Source of the DNA: Bacteroidales bacterium
GTDB lineage: Bacteria; Bacteroidota; Bacteroidia; Bacteroidales; UBA932
Reading direction: 5' to 3'
DNA length: 18,101 nt
Assembly: GCA_016285215.1 (NCBI GenBank)
Contig: JAEEQI010000031.1
Coordinates: forward strand, 1 to 18,101
The notes beneath the pieces were generated by a model, which saw only the letters and a program-made list of their open reading frames with translations, ran no database searches and was not told where the DNA came from. How positions within the stretch are numbered: the stretch's first letter is position 1; every line of letters starts with the position of its first letter. The position numbers were made by a program, and so were the translations under genes. Shown here piece after piece: positions 1-7,487 of this stretch.

Positions 1-144
1 ACGGTTTTCCACGATATGCAGTCCCTGAAGCTCAGTGAGAAGTTCCACCTGCGTTACTTTGCCCTGCATATTGAAGACCTGTCCACCGCCGCCGTCAAGG
101 TGGCCGAACAGCTCTCCGTAATGTCCATCAAGCGCAGCCTGTAG
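1..144 (+). CDS. C-terminal end of a PhoU-like / phosphate-transporter protein (partial)
   Basis: Frame 1 is open from the window edge to TAG at 142-144, giving 47 residues that end in MSIKRSL. The helical sequence, with LRYFALHIEDLSTAA followed by VAEQLSVMSIKRSL, resembles the last helices of PhoU/DUF47-type domains. These occur either as small Pit accessory proteins or as the C-terminal domain of long Bacteroidota inorganic phosphate transporters (PHO4/PiT family). The latter is my preferred reading. Its stop lies only 3 bases before the next start, so it is probably the upstream gene of the same operon. The next protein looks PiT-derived and a phosphate-type porin follows, which supports a phosphate role. 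The start and most of the protein lie outside the window, so transporter and stand-alone PhoU-like protein cannot be told apart. Confidence 0.6.
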   Translation, partial: TVFHDMQSLKLSEKFHLRYFALHIEDLSTAAVKVAEQLSVMSIKRSL

Positions 145-147
145 CTT

Positions 148-1800
148 ATGTTCCTCCCGCTGGTCACACTGCTTGTTGCCCTCTTCGCCCTGGGAATTCC
201 GCTCCTGCTTAGGGAGTATCCCGTGGTACTGGGCTGCATCCGTGCCACCGGGGCTTCCGAGCGTTGGCCTGTGAAATTCATCCTGCCGCTTTTGGCCGCG
301 GCGGGCCTGCTGGCCCCTTTCTTCGTGGCGGTTCACAGCCGGCCCCTGTTGTGGGAAGCGGTTCCTTCCTGCGACCTGCCGTCTGTCATTGCCATTTGTG
401 CCGGCACCGTGGCGGCCGTTATGATTTCTACCGTCATCCATCGTTGGACGGCCGTCCCCTATGCCTTCCTGGGTTCCATTCTGGGGTGCCAGCTTATGGT
501 GAACGGCCATATTGACCAGCTCCAGCTGTGGGGCCTGGTGGGCAGCTGGGTAGCGGCTCCGCTGCTGTGCTGCCTGCTGTGCGCCCTGCTCTCCTGGGCT
601 CTGCACCGCTATGCCAGCCGGGGCGGACGGCACCTGGCCGTGGTAGACCAGCGCCTGCTGGCGGGCTCCGTAGCAGCTTCTATTCTTCTGGTGGCCGCCT
701 GGGCCTGGAACCTGGCTCCCATCACGGCCCTCTTCCCCAGACTGGTACTGGGAAGCGGAAACATCCCGGCCTTCCTCACGCTGGGCGTTCTGTTTTTCCT
801 TTTCCTCTTAAATATCCGCAGTGTGCGCGCGCATACCGTGAGCCTCGCAGAAAACGACCTGGATTTTGGCGCCAGCTATCTTCTGGCCATCCTCCTTTCT
901 ATGACGGTTTGCTTCGGCCTGTTCTCCTGGGAGGGCATTGCCCGGGTGGGCCTGCAGCCCACGCCCCTCAGCGCCTGCGCCCTTCTGGTGGCGGCCCTGG
1001 CGGGCGTCAGCTTTAGCCGGCGCGAAGCCGTGGTGGCGGGGTCCGATATCCTTCAGAGTGTGGCCGCCTGCGGAGCTGCTCCGCTCCTGGGCATTCTGAT
1101 TACTTACTGCCTGAGTCTGATCCTGGACGTGAGCCCGGAAGCCTCCGGCAACACCGGCTGGAACACCCGGCTGCTACCTACCCTCATCCTGGTGGGCGTG
1201 GTGGTGATGTCGGCCGCCATCTATTTTTACGTGCGCGTGGGGCAGAGCGAAGCCCGACGCCGGCAGATGCTCCAGTCCCGCGAAGAGCAGGTCTACTCAA
1301 CGCAGAAATCCCTTTCGGCCCTGGAAGTGAGGGTGGAAACCCACGAGAAGGACCTTCTTAACAAGCTGGATATCAAGCGCAAGGAGCTGGTGGACTTTGC
1401 CGTGGGCGTGAGCGAGCAGAAGGCCTTTATGGAGCAGGTTTATGCCAGCCTGGCCAGTGCCAGGGAACTCCCTTCCGGTCCCGCCAAGGATGCCGCCCTG
1501 GAGGAGATTCTCTCCCAACTGCGGCAGCGGATGTACTTTACCCGGGAGATGAACGATTTCTATGCCCGCACGGAGGTCCTGCACCGCGACTTCAATATGC
1601 GCCTCAAGGAAGCCTTCCCGGAACTGACGGAAAGCGAGCGCAAGCTGGCAAACCTGCTGCGCCAGGGCTTCTCTTCCAAGTACATTGCCTCCCTTATGAA
1701 TATTACTCCCAAAAGCGTGGAGATAAGCCGATACAGACTGCGGACCAAACTGGGTCTTAAACGCAGTGATAATCTTGTACAATATATAAAATCAATTTAA
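148..1800 (+). CDS. Membrane-tethered LuxR-type regulator with PiT-like transporter domain
   Basis: A 550-residue protein in three parts. Residues 1-361 form about ten or eleven hydrophobic segments. Residues 365-475 are a charged, probably coiled-coil linker. Residues 492-550 are a LuxR/GerE-like helix-turn-helix (LTESERKLANLL, then FSSKYIASLMNITPKSVEIS and RYRLRTKLGL). The linker plus HTH matches the C-terminal module of Bacteroidota regulators that usually carry periplasmic TPR or beta-propeller sensors. Here the sensor is a polytopic domain. Two stretches (about 77-155 and 263-327) resemble the duplicated half of PiT/PHO4 phosphate carriers, for example the VPYAFLGSILG turn followed by SWVAAPLL. 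The PiT GANDxAN signature is absent, so it is probably a sensor rather than a carrier. Likely role: membrane-bound transcription factor responding to phosphate or a related ligand. The HTH is certain; PiT ancestry is moderately supported. It starts 3 bases after the preceding stop and ends 19 bases before the porin gene. Confidence 0.75.
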   Translation: MFLPLVTLLVALFALGIPLLLREYPVVLGCIRATGASERWPVKFILPLLAAAGLLAPFFVAVHSRPLLWEAVPSCDLPSVIAICAGTVAAVMISTVIHRWTAVPYAFLGSILGCQLMVNGHIDQLQLWGLVGSWVAAPLLCCLLCALLSWALHRYASRGGRHLAVVDQRLLAGSVAASILLVAAWAWNLAPITALFPRLVLGSGNIPAFLTLGVLFFLFLLNIRSVRAHTVSLAENDLDFGASYLLAILLSMTVCFGLFSWEGIARVGLQPTPLSACALLVAALAGVSFSRREAVVAGSDILQSVAACGAAPLLGILITYCLSLILDVSPEASGNTGWNTRLLPTLILVGVVVMSAAIYFYVRVGQSEARRRQMLQSREEQVYSTQKSLSALEVRVETHEKDLLNKLDIKRKELVDFAVGVSEQKAFMEQVYASLASARELPSGPAKDAALEEILSQLRQRMYFTREMNDFYARTEVLHRDFNMRLKEAFPELTESERKLANLLRQGFSSKYIASLMNITPKSVEISRYRLRTKLGLKRSDNLVQYIKSI

Positions 1801-1819
1801 CTAACCAATTTTTACAGCT

Positions 1820-3214
1820 ATGCGTAAACTAACCTCTGTGATTGCAATCGTGCTGCTGACTGCGTCTGCAGCCTTTGCGCAGAAAGCCGTCAAGTACAAC
1901 CAGTACGGCGTGGCCGTAGAATCCGAAGTCCTGGATGCCGAATCTCAGGACGGATTCCTGGTCATCGGATCCCCCAACAGCAACTACAAGATCTGGTTCG
2001 ACAACCGTATCCAGGTAGATATGGCCGGATTCTTTGGTGCTCCTTCCTATGCAGACCCTATCGGTAACGGTATCAGCATCCGCCGCGCCCGCTTTGCTAT
2101 GAAGGCCCAGCTGGACAGCAAATGGTACGGTGAGTTTGATATGGACCTGGCCGACGGTCTGGTAGAACTCAAGGACGCCCTCATCCGTTTCACCGGTGTT
2201 CCCAACCTGGAACTCCAGGCCGGTAACTTCAAGGAGAATTTCTCCATCCAGCGCAACACCTCTTCCCGTTACCTGATGTTTATGGAACGTCCTATGGTGT
2301 GCTCCGCCCTGGCTCCTTCCCGTCACCTGGGCTTCAACGCCAAGTACGACAATCCCTGGCTGTGGGCCTCTGTGGGCTTCTTTGCCCAGGAAGGTGCCGG
2401 CTCTGAGGAAATCACCAACGTACAGGACAACAACAAGGACTTCGGCCGCGGTATCAGCTTCAAGAACAAGACCGGATATGCCGTGACCACCAAGATTGTC
2501 TTCCGTCCCCTGTTCAAGTTGGAGAACGCAGGCCTGCACATTGGCTTTGCCCACTCCTTCCGCACCACGCTGCTCAACCAGGCTACCGGCGAATGGGGCA
2601 CCTATCGCGCCAGCGCCCGTAACTCCACCAGCATCAACCGCAAGAAGTATATCGACACCAACAACCTCAAGGACTACGAGTACAATCACCTCTGGACGGT
2701 GGAACTGGCCGGTCACGTGGGTGGTCTGCGCTATGAGGCCGCTTACATTGGCGACAATGTCCACTACAAGGGCACCAAGCTCGTGAACAACTTTGGTGGC
2801 TGGTATGTACAGGCCGGTTATCTCCTCTTTGGCGGCAAGCAGCGTTACGACGCCAAGGGCGCCAAGTACACCCGTGCCGAGCGCGGCAAGAAATGGGGAG
2901 ACCTGGAGCTCTGCGCCCGCTATGAGTACTGCAACCTCAACGACACCCGCGCCAATGCCAAGGATGTCGTTTACGGTGGCAGCGCCGAGGCTTATACCGT
3001 GGGTCTGAACTGGTGGATTACCAACAACGTTCGTTTCCAGTTCAACTACCAGTACAACAACAACGACCGTTATGCCAACGGTAAGGACAAGCTGAACGTG
3101 GGTCTGGATGCCCTGGGTCAACCTACCAAGGATTTCACCAAGGTGGTGGCTCCCAACGGCAAGGCCGGCGTAGATTATCATATGCTTTCCCTGCGTCTCG
3201 AAGTGGACTTCTAG
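1820..3214 (+). CDS. Phosphate-selective porin O/P family outer-membrane channel
   Basis: A 464-residue protein with a clear signal peptide (cleavage likely after ASAAFA, residue 20). It has features of Porin_O_P (PF07396): an early strand with IWFDNRIQVD, the GISIRRARFAMKA block, an LKDALIRFTG segment, a QAGNFKENFS segment, and alternating aromatic/polar strands. It ends in the aromatic residue typical of barrel assembly (LRLEVDF). Length fits the family (about 380-480). In Pseudomonas, OprP and OprO pass phosphate and pyrophosphate; Bacteroidota members are often named only by homology. The neighbours (PiT-like regulator, triphosphate tunnel enzyme, pyrophosphatase) make phosphate or polyphosphate a reasonable cargo. 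The gene follows a 19-base A/T-rich leader with no Shine-Dalgarno sequence, as is usual in this phylum. No promoter element is obvious in that gap, so it is probably co-transcribed with the regulator. Confidence 0.85.
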   Translation: MRKLTSVIAIVLLTASAAFAQKAVKYNQYGVAVESEVLDAESQDGFLVIGSPNSNYKIWFDNRIQVDMAGFFGAPSYADPIGNGISIRRARFAMKAQLDSKWYGEFDMDLADGLVELKDALIRFTGVPNLELQAGNFKENFSIQRNTSSRYLMFMERPMVCSALAPSRHLGFNAKYDNPWLWASVGFFAQEGAGSEEITNVQDNNKDFGRGISFKNKTGYAVTTKIVFRPLFKLENAGLHIGFAHSFRTTLLNQATGEWGTYRASARNSTSINRKKYIDTNNLKDYEYNHLWTVELAGHVGGLRYEAAYIGDNVHYKGTKLVNNFGGWYVQAGYLLFGGKQRYDAKGAKYTRAERGKKWGDLELCARYEYCNLNDTRANAKDVVYGGSAEAYTVGLNWWITNNVRFQFNYQYNNNDRYANGKDKLNVGLDALGQPTKDFTKVVAPNGKAGVDYHMLSLRLEVDF

Positions 3215-3242
3215 TAGTTTAACGTAAAAACAGACTTTAGTC

Positions 3243-4073
3243 ATGAAAAAGATATTTATCATTACCGCTGCGGCCATTCTGGCCCTTACCGGATGCGTAA
3301 AGGACGAAATCTACAAAGGCCCCACCAAGATTGAAAAGGTGGTCTTTACGCCCGAAGCTCCCACTTCCAACGATCAGGTGACCGTAGTCCTTACGGTGAG
3401 CGGTCTCCAGGCCGTCACAACGGCTACCCTGTATTACGGCAATGCCGCCGTTCCTATGACTCCGGACAACAGCGGATACGGATTCAAGGGTACCATCCCC
3501 GCCATGCCCGACGGTACGGAGGTTACCTTCAACATCAAAGTCATCAACGAGGCCGATTTCGAAACCGTTTCTGACAACTACTCCTACAAGGTAGGTGACC
3601 CTGCCACCGACTGGACCAAGCTCAAGATCAACGAGGTATATGGTGCCGGTGCCGATGATGAGAAGTTCTTCGAACTCTACAACGGCAGCGACTTCCCCAT
3701 CAAGCTCACCGGCGTGACCATCCACAAGGATGAGGCACTCTGCTGGACCGGTATTGACGGTGAAGTAGTTGAAGCCAAGGGCGTATTTGCCATCGTCGGT
3801 GCCAAGGGAACCACGGAAAGAGGTTTCTCCAGCGGCTTCTCTTCCAAGAAGAGCGTGCTCATCGAGCTCTTTGATATCAAGGGCAACAAGATTGATCAGT
3901 TCCAGCGTGGTGAGAAAGACGCCGAAGGCAAATGGGGCGCCAGCCTGCCCGATGTAAAACCGAACTCCTGGCAGCGCATTCCCGACGGTACGGGTGCTTT
4001 TAAGATTGCCGCTCCCACCTGTAAGGCTAAGAACGCTACTTCCGGAACGGATGACCCTGACGTAAAACAGTAA
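3243..4073 (+). CDS. Surface-type lipoprotein with Ig-like region and lamin-tail domain
   Basis: A 276-residue protein starting with a lipoprotein signal: Lys-Lys, a hydrophobic core and lipobox LTGC with the modified cysteine at residue 18. The residues after the cysteine, VKDE, resemble the Lys-Asp-Glu lipoprotein export signal described for Bacteroidota (Capnocytophaga type), so exposure on the cell surface is likely. Residues about 28-115 look like a beta-sandwich (KVVFTPEAPTSNDQVTV and later strands ending YSYKVG). Residues about 125-265 match the lamin-tail domain (LKINEVYGAG, FFELYNGSDFPIKLTGVTI, FDIKGNKIDQFQRG). Lamin-tail domains in bacteria accompany secreted nucleases, phosphatases and adhesion proteins and probably bind ligands or surfaces; no catalytic domain is visible. 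It lies 28 bases after the porin gene, which suggests a porin partner or a capture lipoprotein, by loose analogy with SusD-SusC pairs. That partnership is inference. Confidence 0.75.
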   Translation: MKKIFIITAAAILALTGCVKDEIYKGPTKIEKVVFTPEAPTSNDQVTVVLTVSGLQAVTTATLYYGNAAVPMTPDNSGYGFKGTIPAMPDGTEVTFNIKVINEADFETVSDNYSYKVGDPATDWTKLKINEVYGAGADDEKFFELYNGSDFPIKLTGVTIHKDEALCWTGIDGEVVEAKGVFAIVGAKGTTERGFSSGFSSKKSVLIELFDIKGNKIDQFQRGEKDAEGKWGASLPDVKPNSWQRIPDGTGAFKIAAPTCKAKNATSGTDDPDVKQ

Positions 4074-4094
4074 TTATAAATAACTTAAACAATT

Positions 4095-4733
4095 ATGGCA
4101 GAACTTAAGATTGGCGAGATTTCCAAACCTCGCTTCGAATTCCGCAGCTTCGGTCAGTGCTTCTGCGAAGCTCACAAGAGAATGGCCCGTCTGTCCGCCC
4201 CCGTGCCCGAGAAGGTTTGGGAACGCACCAGCGATGAGATTTACATCATCAGCGCCAAGAACGATATCAACAATACCAAGATCCGTGACGGCAAGATGGA
4301 CATCAAGACCTATGTCCAGACCGTAGACGGCTTTGAGCAGTGGAACCCCCTGATGAAGGGTGAATTCCCCATCTCCCGCGAAGTGCTGGAGAAGGAAGTA
4401 TTCCCCGCCTTTATGGTAGAGATGCCCAAGCTCACCAAGGACACCTACACTTTTGAGGAATTCCTTGCCATGGTCAAGGCCAACAAGGACCTGGCCGCCG
4501 TGCGTGTGCACAAGCAGCGCTTTGGCTATATGGTGAACAACACCATCTGCGAAGTGGGTAACGTCCTTATCAACGGCGCCAAAGTGGTCACCATCAACTC
4601 CGAGTCCACCGAGATTGAAGACATCAAGAAGACCGTAGCCGACTGCCACCTGGAGGGTGTCGAGAACATCAACTACCTTCAGGCCATCAAGCGCGTGATT
4701 GGTATGAGTGACAAACCTTTAGCAAACGAATAA
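4095..4733 (+). CDS. Divergent CYTH-like (triphosphate tunnel fold) protein
   Basis: A 212-residue soluble protein with no signal or membrane segment. I do not recognise a named family, but its pattern looks like a remote CYTH/triphosphate-tunnel protein. An N-terminal strand has alternating charges (PRFEFRSF, residues 12-19). It is followed by SDEIYIIS, a basic strand pair KIRDGKMDIK (62-71), an EQW motif, KGEFP, a basic RVHKQRFGY segment (137-145), an acidic strand around ICEVGNVLI, and SESTEIEDI. In tunnel enzymes such alternating Arg/Lys and Glu residues line the barrel that holds tri- or polyphosphate and metal ions. A canonical ExExK motif is not present; the nearest is FEFR. It lies 3 bases upstream of a canonical CYTH gene, so the two are probably translated together and may work as a pair. 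Alternatives are a VTC-like polyphosphate protein or a non-catalytic phosphate-chain binder. Function unproven. Confidence 0.55.
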   Translation: MAELKIGEISKPRFEFRSFGQCFCEAHKRMARLSAPVPEKVWERTSDEIYIISAKNDINNTKIRDGKMDIKTYVQTVDGFEQWNPLMKGEFPISREVLEKEVFPAFMVEMPKLTKDTYTFEEFLAMVKANKDLAAVRVHKQRFGYMVNNTICEVGNVLINGAKVVTINSESTEIEDIKKTVADCHLEGVENINYLQAIKRVIGMSDKPLANE

Positions 4734-4736
4734 GCC

Positions 4737-5213
4737 ATGGCACAGGAAATTGAGAAAAAGTTTTTGGTAAAGGGCGATTTCAAGGCCGATGCCTTCAAAG
4801 CCACCCGCATCACCCAGGGTTATCTTTCCTCCGTGCCGGAGCGCACCGTGCGCATCCGCGTGAAGGGCGATAAGGGCTTCATCACCGTCAAGGGAATTGG
4901 CAACGCTTCCGGCGCCGCCCGTTTCGAGTGGGAGAAGGAAATCCCCGTGGATGAGGTAAAGGCCCTTCTGGACCTGGCCGAACCCGGCGTGATTGACAAG
5001 ACCCGCTACCTGGTGAAAAACACCGACGGAAAGCACACTTGGGAAGTGGACGAGTTCTACGGCGACAACGACGGCCTCACCGTGGCCGAAGTGGAACTGG
5101 AGGACGAGAACGAACCCTTCGACAAACCCGCATGGCTGGGCGAAGAGGTCACCGGCGACCCCAAGTACTTCAACTCCATGCTTATGAAGAACCCTTATAA
5201 GAACTGGAAGTAA
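4737..5213 (+). CDS. CYTH-domain triphosphate tunnel metalloenzyme (inorganic triphosphatase type)
   Basis: A 158-residue single-domain protein of the usual length for small bacterial CYTH enzymes. The signature EIEKKFLV gives the ExExK motif (Glu4, Glu6, Lys8). The tunnel residues follow in family order: VRIRVKG (Arg39, Arg41), ITVKG (Lys52), FEWEKEI (Glu64, Glu66), DKTRYLV (Arg90), TWEVDEF (Glu103, Asp105) and VAEVELED (Glu118, Glu120). Members of this size, such as those from Clostridium thermocellum and Nitrosomonas, hydrolyse inorganic triphosphate to pyrophosphate and phosphate with Mg2+ or Mn2+; others make cAMP or hydrolyse thiamine triphosphate. The pyrophosphatase at the end of the same gene run would consume the pyrophosphate product, which favours inorganic triphosphatase. 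The start is 3 bases after the preceding stop, with no other in-frame ATG that keeps ExExK. Confidence 0.88.
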   Translation: MAQEIEKKFLVKGDFKADAFKATRITQGYLSSVPERTVRIRVKGDKGFITVKGIGNASGAARFEWEKEIPVDEVKALLDLAEPGVIDKTRYLVKNTDGKHTWEVDEFYGDNDGLTVAEVELEDENEPFDKPAWLGEEVTGDPKYFNSMLMKNPYKNWK

Positions 5214-5217
5214 AGTT

Positions 5218-6822
5218 ATGACAACAGATAACAAGACAAAGGCGGCCTTTGATCCGCTGGACATGAACAACTACAAGGTGGAGAAACTGCCCAAGATGCA
5301 GAAATCCAAGTTTGAGATCTGGATGGCCCGCCTGGGTGGTCCTTTGGCTCTGGCCGTCTTTGTCTGGATCTGTTGGTTCTGTCACATCGGCTTTATCGAC
5401 AACCTGGATCAGAGTCTCCTGGCCACCACGGCGCAAAAGCGCCTGGACGCCCTGGGACTGGACGGATTCATCCGTGCCAACTATGCCATGCTGGGCATCT
5501 TTGCGGCCAGTCTGATCCTGTGGATGACGGAAGCCATTCCCAATTATCTAACGTCCCTGATCCTGATCCTGGGTGTGGTTCTGTTTAACGTAACCACCCA
5601 GAAAGAAGCCCTGGCTCAGCTGGGTCACCCGGTAATGTGGCTCAATATCCTGAGCTTCGTGCTGGCTTCCATGCTGGTAAAAACCCAGTTTGCCAAGCGC
5701 CTGGCGCTGGCCTTTGTGATCAAGTTTGGCCGAAGCGCCAAAGGGGTGCTGTGGAGTTTCCTGGTCATCAACCTGGTGCTGAGTGCCTTTATCTCGGCCA
5801 CCACGGTGAAGGCCACCATTATGCTCCCTATCTTTATGGTGATTTGTGCCATCTACGGCGCCTCCGACGGGCACCGCAATAATTTTGGCCGCAACCTGGT
5901 AATCCAGAATCTGTTCCAGGTCAATATTGGAGCCAATGCCTTCTATACGGGCAGCGGCGCCCATCTTCTGGCCATCTCCCTCATTGCAGGATTCGTCGGC
6001 TCCTGCAACTTCGGCTATGCCGACTGGTTAGTGGCAGTGGGTCCTATGAGTGTCATTATTCTGGTTGTGGGTCTGCTGCTAGGTATGTATGTATTCTTCC
6101 CCATGAAAAAGGAAGAGCAGGTACCTCAGATTGAAGGAGGTATCGAACGACTGAAAAACGAACTGGCAGCTATGGGTAAGATGAGCCAGCAGGAATGGCG
6201 TGCCGTTGGCATCTTCCTGCTGGTCCTCTTCCTGTGGATTACCAAGGGAACGTTCCACAACATCGACGAGACCATCGTGGCCCTCATTGGCGCCGTCCTG
6301 GCTCTGATTCCGGGCGTAGGTGTGGTGAAGTGGAACGATGTAGACATTCCCTGGCACCTGATGCTCTTCAGCGCCGGTGCTTATACGCTGGGCAGCGGAC
6401 TCAACGCCACGGACCTCCCCAATACCATGGTGAACGCAGCCTTCGATTCCCTGGGAATTACCTCCGATACGCCCTTCTGGGTGCTCTATGTCATTCTTAC
6501 CTTCCTGATGATGTATTCCGGTCTGGTGTTCCAAAGCAAGACCATCCGGACAATGGTGTTCGTCCCCATTGCCCTGGGCGTGGAGAAGCGTTTTGGCTTC
6601 CCGCCCATGAGCCTGGCCCTGCCGGTCTCCATGCTCATCGAACACTGCTACGTGCTCCCTTTCAACAGCAAGCCTGCCGCCTTGCTGTATAACACCAACC
6701 AATACAGCCAGACCGATGCCTTCAAGTATGGCATTACCATGATGACCTTCTCCTGGCTGCTCATCCTTTTGTTTGGGCAAACCGTGCTCAAGTGGTTACA
6801 CATCACGCCCGGCTTGTTTTAA
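5218..6822 (+). CDS. SLC13/DASS-like anion symporter with altered SNT motifs
   Basis: A 534-residue inner-membrane protein with roughly 11-12 hydrophobic segments after a 40-residue polar N-terminus. The architecture is that of divalent anion:Na+ symporters (DASS/SLC13): MTEAIPNYLTSL after the first helices, a first hairpin and binding loop ISATTVKATIMLPI (residues 192-205), an internal pseudo-repeat, and a second loop FQSKTIRTMVFVPI (438-451) with a late LPFNSKPAALLYNTN loop. Classical members carry Ser-Asn-Thr in both loops to bind Na+ and the carboxylate. Here these read Ser-Ala-Thr (193-195) and Ser-Lys-Thr (440-442), with added Lys198 and Arg444. The substrate is therefore uncertain. Citrate, succinate or sulfate are family norms; phosphate or pyrophosphate would fit the neighbours and the extra positive charge. 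It starts 4 bases after the CYTH stop. Confidence 0.8.
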   Translation: MTTDNKTKAAFDPLDMNNYKVEKLPKMQKSKFEIWMARLGGPLALAVFVWICWFCHIGFIDNLDQSLLATTAQKRLDALGLDGFIRANYAMLGIFAASLILWMTEAIPNYLTSLILILGVVLFNVTTQKEALAQLGHPVMWLNILSFVLASMLVKTQFAKRLALAFVIKFGRSAKGVLWSFLVINLVLSAFISATTVKATIMLPIFMVICAIYGASDGHRNNFGRNLVIQNLFQVNIGANAFYTGSGAHLLAISLIAGFVGSCNFGYADWLVAVGPMSVIILVVGLLLGMYVFFPMKKEEQVPQIEGGIERLKNELAAMGKMSQQEWRAVGIFLLVLFLWITKGTFHNIDETIVALIGAVLALIPGVGVVKWNDVDIPWHLMLFSAGAYTLGSGLNATDLPNTMVNAAFDSLGITSDTPFWVLYVILTFLMMYSGLVFQSKTIRTMVFVPIALGVEKRFGFPPMSLALPVSMLIEHCYVLPFNSKPAALLYNTNQYSQTDAFKYGITMMTFSWLLILLFGQTVLKWLHITPGLF

Positions 6823-6847
6823 TCATTGATAAAAGTTATTTTTGGAT

Positions 6848-7474
6848 ATGGAAATCGATTGGGTTCTGATATTCCGGCTGGTTGCAGCGGGACTGTTGGG
6901 TGGCCTCATTGGTCTGGAACGGGAGTTCCGTGCCAAGGAAGCGGGCGTGCGTACCCATTTTATCGTCGCTTTGGGCAGTGCCCTTTTCATGATTATCTCC
7001 GAGTTTGCTTTCGGTGAAAAGCAACACGATGCCGCCCGTGTAGCGGCCCAGGTAGTCTCCGGTATCGGCTTCATTGGTGCCGGCGTCATTATCTTCCAGC
7101 GCAATGTGGTGCGTGGTATCACCACGGCCGCCGGCCTGTGGGTGGCGGCCGCAATCGGCCTGGCCTGCGGAGACGGAATGTTTGCCGTGGCCATTGCCGC
7201 CACGCTCCTTACCGTGCTGTGCCTGGAGATGATGCACTTTGTAAACCTCCACTACAGTGAAAAACTGGTGGACATAACCCTGATCCCGGACAAGCCGTAC
7301 GAGCTCCCCACTCTTCCCCAGCGGCTTAAGGAGCAGAAAGTGAGCGTACAGAGCTATGCCTTGTCCAACGGAAAGGTCCATCTGACCCTGCGTCTCCGGC
7401 AGAGAGATTATCTGAACTCCCTCCAGAAACTGATTAACACCCTGGACGGTTTCACCGTCGAAGAAATCAACTAA
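6848..7474 (+). CDS. MgtC/SapB family membrane protein
   Basis: A 208-residue protein of the MgtC/SapB family. Five hydrophobic segments (about residues 7-24, 37-52, 64-83, 92-104 and 110-127) carry the family signatures LLGGLIGLEREFR, the AGVRTHFIVALGSALF block, GIGFIGAGVI and VRGITTAAGLWVAAAIG. A soluble C-terminal region (about 137-208) has the beta-alpha alternation of the ACT-like domain found in longer MgtC proteins. Salmonella MgtC helps survival in low Mg2+, restrains the F1Fo ATP synthase and acts on phosphate uptake through PhoR; whether small homologues do so is unknown. I prefer ATG at 6848 over the in-frame TTG at 6842, which would add only Met-Asp, because every neighbour uses ATG. 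It lies 25 bases after the SLC13-like gene and 13 before the pyrophosphatase. A link to phosphate and Mg2+ balance is plausible here. Confidence 0.88.
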   Translation: MEIDWVLIFRLVAAGLLGGLIGLEREFRAKEAGVRTHFIVALGSALFMIISEFAFGEKQHDAARVAAQVVSGIGFIGAGVIIFQRNVVRGITTAAGLWVAAAIGLACGDGMFAVAIAATLLTVLCLEMMHFVNLHYSEKLVDITLIPDKPYELPTLPQRLKEQKVSVQSYALSNGKVHLTLRLRQRDYLNSLQKLINTLDGFTVEEIN

Positions 7475-7487
7475 CTTTAAACACACT

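Noticed and set aside
1829..3277. 482-codon open frame on the - strand opposite the porin gene
   Set aside because: Low-complexity Val/Gly/Leu-rich product mirroring porin codon usage; no start context or family motif, and the + strand gene is clear.
6842..6847. TTG start for the MgtC gene
   Set aside because: It adds only Met-Asp; the in-frame ATG at 6848 fits neighbour usage and the family N-terminus.
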